Below, in pieces: positions 59,609 through 64,000 of a stretch of DNA of 64,000 bases (the first letter of the stretch is position 1; each line of letters opens with the position of its first letter). The position numbers and the translations under genes are program-made. The notes under the pieces were generated by a model. The model made no database searches and had not been told where the DNA came from. It saw nothing but the letters and a program-made list of their open reading frames with translations. The stretch spans positions 4,039,001 through 4,103,000 of the forward strand of contig CM059585.1 of NCBI GenBank assembly GCA_030407085.1. Direction: 5' to 3'. This DNA is from Trichopria drosophilae (taxonomy: Eukaryota; Arthropoda; Insecta; Hymenoptera; Diapriidae).

Positions 59609-59689
59609 ATTGAGAATTTCAGAAATTATTTTTGTAATTTTTTGACAGCTCGCGATCAACGTAACGTCATTTTCTAAATGCGTCTATAT

Positions 59690-60003
59690 GGACGATATTA
59701 TACGCGTAAACGCACATAACCTCAAAGAAACGATTACTTTTGATTATCGAATGATTTAAACTCAAAACCAGAAAACAGAACATTTCTTCGAAAATGATGA
59801 AATACGGAAAACGATATAATCAATTCTTCGATTAAATTAACAGAATTTAAAGCTATTAAGCCGCAACAAATCAATTTTTGTAATGAGTTAAATGCGGTAT
59901 CGTATACGAATGAATTCAATTCTGGTATTACATGTCGTATAAAATAGTATAAATTCGAATAAGAATTTCGAATAATCATTACGCCACTAGAAAGAAACAG
60001 AAT
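59690..60003 (-). repeat. Dispersed repeat, inverted copy in the Rogdi intron
   Basis: An inverted, diverged copy of 55934-56215. It lies upstream of the second Rogdi exon. Confidence 0.7.
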
Positions 60004-60059
60004 GCAAAATATCGATTCCGTACCAGCTCGATTTTTACCAACAAAAGCATGTAATTTTC

Positions 60060-60225
60060 ATTTGCTTGATATTGTAAATTCACAGTCGCGCCATAAGTAA
60101 AATTACACAAAAATGTTGTAAAATTCCTAACCTCAATTGGTAAAATTGAGAATATTACCAAATTTGTATACAATGAACATTACAATGAGACTGTAAAATA
60201 AATTTTCATTTTTTACGGTATAATC
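60060..60225. repeat. Relic of the GTAAAATT/CACTGTAAAAA repeat family
   Basis: Short GTAAAATTAC, GTAAAATTCC and TTTTTTACGGT motifs recall the array at 7739-9470. Confidence 0.4.
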
Positions 60226-60834
60226 GACATAATTCGACTTTAATAATCACTGATCGGTTTTTGTTTCTCAATTTATGCCACTTGCTAAAAGTTGGCGAAG
60301 TAATTGTTTATCCACCATTACAATAATTTTTACCACACCTCAAAACTGAACCGACTAAAAATTTAACTTTTTAAATGATTAATTTAAAAATGATTTATTA
60401 AATGTTAAAAATGTGAATTTCGTTGGCTTTAAATGGAACAAAAAGCAGGTGCCTTATTGGGGTCCCTGGGACGAAGTCCGAGAAAAGATTCGAGGAACAT
60501 ATTAATAAACCCTGAACGTCGGAACTCGGAACAAACTCGACTCTCCGAAAAGTCAAGTTTTCGAAGACTATCTTGGGATATCCGGCCGTAGATTTCCATA
60601 TTTTATTGTCTCCGGTGCACTAAAAATGCGACGACCAAAAAACCAATACATGAAATGTGTTTGAAAATCGAAAATGAATTTTCGCGAGATCTGTGTTATG
60701 GCGTACGGTGTACGTTTGTTGTCGGGGCGAGTCTGAAAAGTTTTCGATAAACAATTGGAAAGGTCTCCTGATGAACTCTCCGAGGTGACTTTTTTTTTTT
60801 TAGGGCGTTGTTGAAAATTTGAGAATCGAAAACA

Positions 60835-60892
60835 ATGTCACGCACGAAACATCGTGCGAGTCCTGACGTTTGTGCCGATTGTGGAGCCTCTG
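60835..60892 (+). CDS. Git: GIT-type ArfGAP, first coding exon
   Basis: ATG at 60835 in the context AACAATG. The exon reads MSRTKHRASPDVCADCGAS and ends in phase 1 at a GTAAAT donor (60893). This is the N-terminus of GIT proteins, including the first Cys pair (CADC) of the ArfGAP zinc finger. GIT proteins are Arf6 GAPs and scaffolds that bind PIX and paxillin at adhesions and synapses. The next exons lie to the right, beyond 64000; no second exon is seen here. The upstream 100 bp shares a block with 45946-46000. Confidence 0.82.
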
Positions 60893-62273
60893 GTAAATAT
60901 CATACACTTTTTTCGAATTAAAAATTAACATTCCGTTTGAATTCAACAGTTATTTAGAAATACATACAATCTGCACTTTGTCCTTTGTCAATTAATACAG
61001 TCGATGTAATGTTCGTTGCGTATTAAGACCATACGTCAAGGGAGAAAACGAGTACGAACATTTTCCATGATACTCTGTTTTCGTTTAGCTTTTATTAACT
61101 ATGTGTTAACTGAATTTTGGTTCTATTTTGCACTCAGTTTTTAACATTAGTGAAGTTCTAGTAGGACTACTGCTCCGATTCATTGAAATTTACTTTCATC
61201 TGTCATTTTATTAAAAGGAAATAAAACAACGATCTACAAATTATAAAAATGTAATTTTCTTGTTGAAATAATTGTTACAATCGTAATATAGAATAAGACA
61301 AGTTTGACATCAATTGTTTTATGAGGGTCAATTTACTTAAATATTACAAGTAAATTCAACACTGTCAAAGGAATTTGTTTATATGTTTCAAAATATAATA
61401 AATAAAAATTCATAACAACGGGTGTATTAAATACTTATAATAGTGTTTACTAGTCGTATTATTCCTTGATATTTGTGGCAGATTTCTCTAAGAATTCGGA
61501 AGAATCAAAAGTTCAACAAATAAAAATATTCATTACACAAATTTTCATCATCAAAACCAGTGACGTAACAAATTAACCCCAGACAGACAATTCGAAATCC
61601 ACAACTTATTGTCAAACGCACATGTCACTTTTGGATTACTAGTGAAAAGATGCAATGTGTTTAACAAGTGTTTTTTCAATAATTATATTGCTAACCATGT
61701 AATCCAAAAAACACAAGTCGCATAAACGATAAAATATGTAATATCGATCATTTCAATTGACATTGGAACGGAGTTTCTAAGTATGGCCTATATCAGTGGT
61801 CGAAACGTAATTTGGTGACATCGTTATTTTAATGCCTTCAGTTGGCATCACTTTTACTAGACCGTCAATTCCAAGAAAATTTATATTATTTTTTTTATCT
61901 AATTTAACAAGCGGTCGAGAAGAAATTATAGATTTTTAATTTAACCCCAGAATAATCGTGCAACACCATCTTCTATGATTGTACTTGAAATTATTAATTC
62001 CTAGAAGACGCTAAAAGTTTAGTGCCTAGAATATATGTACTTTGGATATCGGCATACGTTATATTCATTTCTTCACATTATTTGGTAGTTACCTACGTTC
62101 TGTGCCTGTAATATACAGTTACTGTCATAAAAAAAGACGAAGCCAGCGCCAGACAAATGCTACGATTAGTCTCTGTACAGTAGGGATATATATATGCACC
62201 ATGAAAACTGGTGAACATTTTTTTCAGTGTAGGTTGATGATCCAAGCATATACAGTAGGACCTCTCTTATTTT

Positions 62274-62650
62274 GAAATAAATTAGTATTGGTTGTACAGT
62301 CCGTTGACAATAAGAGACAATTTTTAGTTTGAAGTTTCGGCCAGAATGATGGCCCTCTTCAAAAATTTATTTTATTTTATCACATTATGGTTCGAATATC
62401 GATGTCGTTGTGGAGTATATTGAACGGCACGGTGGAGTTGCCATATTCGGACGAATTGCCCTCGAAATTTAAATGTCCACTTCATAACAACATTGCACAT
62501 TGTGCAATAATATGATATATTAAAATAAATTTTTGAAGAGGGCCATCATTCTGGCCGAAACGTCAAACTAAAAATTGTCTCTTATTGTCAACGAACCGTA
62601 CAACCAATACTAATTTATTTCAAATTATTCGAATAAGCGGTCAAGAAAAT
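62274..62650. mobile_element. Inverted-repeat element with paired hammerhead-like cores
   Basis: Arms of ~105 bp (62274-62385 and 62516-62630) are inverted copies. Each holds TTGAAGAGGGCCA..TGGCCGAAAC(G/T)TC, the right copy on the plus strand (62533-62564). AAGCGGTCAAGAAAATT follows at 62635. It splits or abuts a MITE end at 62252. Confidence 0.55.
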
Positions 62651-62673
62651 TCAACATGAACTTTAATAATATA

Positions 62674-62923
62674 GATGACCTCTCTTATTCTAATTAGTAA
62701 AGTTTTTCAAGACGGCACCGACCTCTCTTATTCTAATTTTCCCCTTACCCCCACTTACTTTGTATGCGAGCTTGTGATTCGTTGACAATATTTTTCGTTG
62801 ACTTTTCGTGTGATAGTGGGAGAAGACTTGTGGGGGAACAATTAGAATAAGAGGAGGCTGGACAATTAGAATAAGAAAGGTAATTCGAATAAGAGAGGTT
62901 CGAATAAGAGAGGTCCTACTGTA
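62674..62923. mobile_element. Pogo-like MITE (GACCTCTCTTATTC family)
   Basis: ATGACCTCTCTTATTCTAAT is inverted at AATAAGAGAGGTCCTACTG. The interior has CAAGACGGCACCG and two more AATAAGAG tracts. A lone matching left end, CAGTAGGACCTCTCTTATTT, lies at 62252-62271. Confidence 0.65.
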
Positions 62924-64000
62924 CAGTATAAAATATGAATTAATTACAAGCCACTTAGTAGTACATAGTAGGTTTAACAAAAGTTCTATTTTCGAAAACG
63001 GTATTATACAAAAGAATAAATTCTAGATTTCAGCACAGTTCATAAGTAAAATCATTTAGTAAGTGATCAGATCATTCAAAGAAAAAATACAAGCAGTAGG
63101 AATATAGTTGTGGCATTACTTTGAAAAAATAACAGAGATAATTATGTTAAATCTATTTTTCGATCAGCTATATTTCAATTTAGAGTATAAAAGACTCAAA
63201 TTATTCGTTTTGCGGTCATAATAACTTTCATTGTCACCCTCATAAGTTATATGTAATTAAATAAAATTAGTTATATACTAAGTTTTTCTTATACATAAAA
63301 ATTAACTTTCGAGAACATTAGTCAAATTTAACTTACATTTTTTTGGACAAAAACGATTTGATTTAAATGAAATTTAGAATTTAAAGGTGAAAACATTTAT
63401 AGAAAATTATAATTTACCTGTACAATATTTTATTTTGTTGTATAAAACCAGTACTGCCTGTTATTTGATCTGCGGATGATATATATGAATGAACGACTAA
63501 CATAAAAAGATAGTAACATAAAAAGAGAAATACATTTTGTTGTGAGAATCGTGCAATGAATAATTCGAGTCTTAAATTCTCTAAATCATTATTAACCAAG
63601 ATACAAATATGTAAGGTATAACAAAGAACTGTTATAATCAATTATACAAGGTACTTAAAGTTGCAATGCCAAAGTCATCAAAACCAAACCAAACCTGGTG
63701 GAACATTTGTTGCTTTTTTGTTGCTAATTTGTTGCCCTAGTGCCAATTTTGTTGCTCCTGTAGTTTTTTGAAAAACCTTAGGGTTGGATGGCTTTCCTGC
63801 GAAAAATTTCCTATGAGAAATTTTCTCATAAGAAATTGAAACAGGATTAGTATGCGAATCAAGTGAGACTGTTATGTTATGAGAATCTAGTGAAATACTA
63901 ATAAGAATGTCGTAGGAATTTCGGGATTCTAGGAATTCATTAAATTTTAAAAACTAGAAATACAATTAAATTATTATAAATATTAAATGAAATGCTCAAT

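Larger units (their letters stand above)
60893..64000. other. First intron of Git
   Basis: More than 3.1 kb without a coding exon. It contains a degraded hammerhead-like relic (about 61750-61925), an inverted-repeat element (62274-62650) and pogo-like MITEs (62252 and 62674-62923). The rest is AT-rich with nothing recognisable. Confidence 0.6.

Overview
This is insect nuclear DNA. The genes have GT-AG introns, the intergenic DNA is AT-rich, and there are many non-LTR retrotransposons and small inverted-repeat DNA elements. Short CCTAA/TTAGG runs argue against a fly; a hymenopteran or similar insect is plausible, but I cannot fix the order. Host genes take up little of the window. Most of it is transposable-element DNA, much of it nested.

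Host genes, left to right. (1) A minus-strand multi-C2H2 zinc-finger gene runs from its start codon at 6302 through exons at 5971, 4988-5914, 934-1059 and 611-847, and continues off the left edge. A GC-rich, promoter-like stretch lies upstream at about 6650-7540. (2) A plus-strand gene at 43126-45553 has six exons and about 575 residues. It encodes a basic, Ser/Lys-rich protein that I do not recognise. (3) Two plus-strand exons at 50560-51049 encode the C-terminal part of a 3-beta-hydroxysteroid-dehydrogenase-like protein. (4) A minus-strand Rogdi homologue occupies 58632 to about 59608; its first exon was not found. (5) The first coding exon of the ArfGAP GIT lies at 60835-60892 on the plus strand, with its long first intron filling the rest of the window. 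Rogdi and Git are divergent neighbours.

Autonomous-type retroelements. A decayed CR1/L2-like LINE lies on the minus strand (16711-19500), head-to-head with a second decayed LINE on the plus strand (about 19590-22200). A nearly intact Jockey-type LINE lies at about 27380-31661 (plus), with a complete ORF1 and an ORF2 broken by two small frameshifts and one stop. A decayed Ty3/gypsy-like element (about 32950-35850, minus) is split by a TIR-bearing insertion. Smaller LINE scraps lie at 42785-42905 and 49555-49800.

DNA elements and repeats. There is a pogo-like MITE family with CAGT ends and TA duplications; a second family with a CAG..AGTCCCGGTATATTT end; two TTAA-flanked, piggyBac-like non-autonomous elements (38334-39700 and 57044-58173); several 1-1.6 kb near-palindromes; a cluster of foldback elements (36557-38334); a TGTAAATTTACA-rich array (7739-9470); and 5S-like and tRNA-like SINE relics.

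The most interesting signal is a set of dispersed sequences with a hammerhead-ribozyme-like core (CUGANGA, helix II, GAAACGU). Most of them are followed at a regular distance by a shared AAGCGGTC(A/G)AGAAA motif. This layout suggests Penelope-like or related elements that carry hammerheads.
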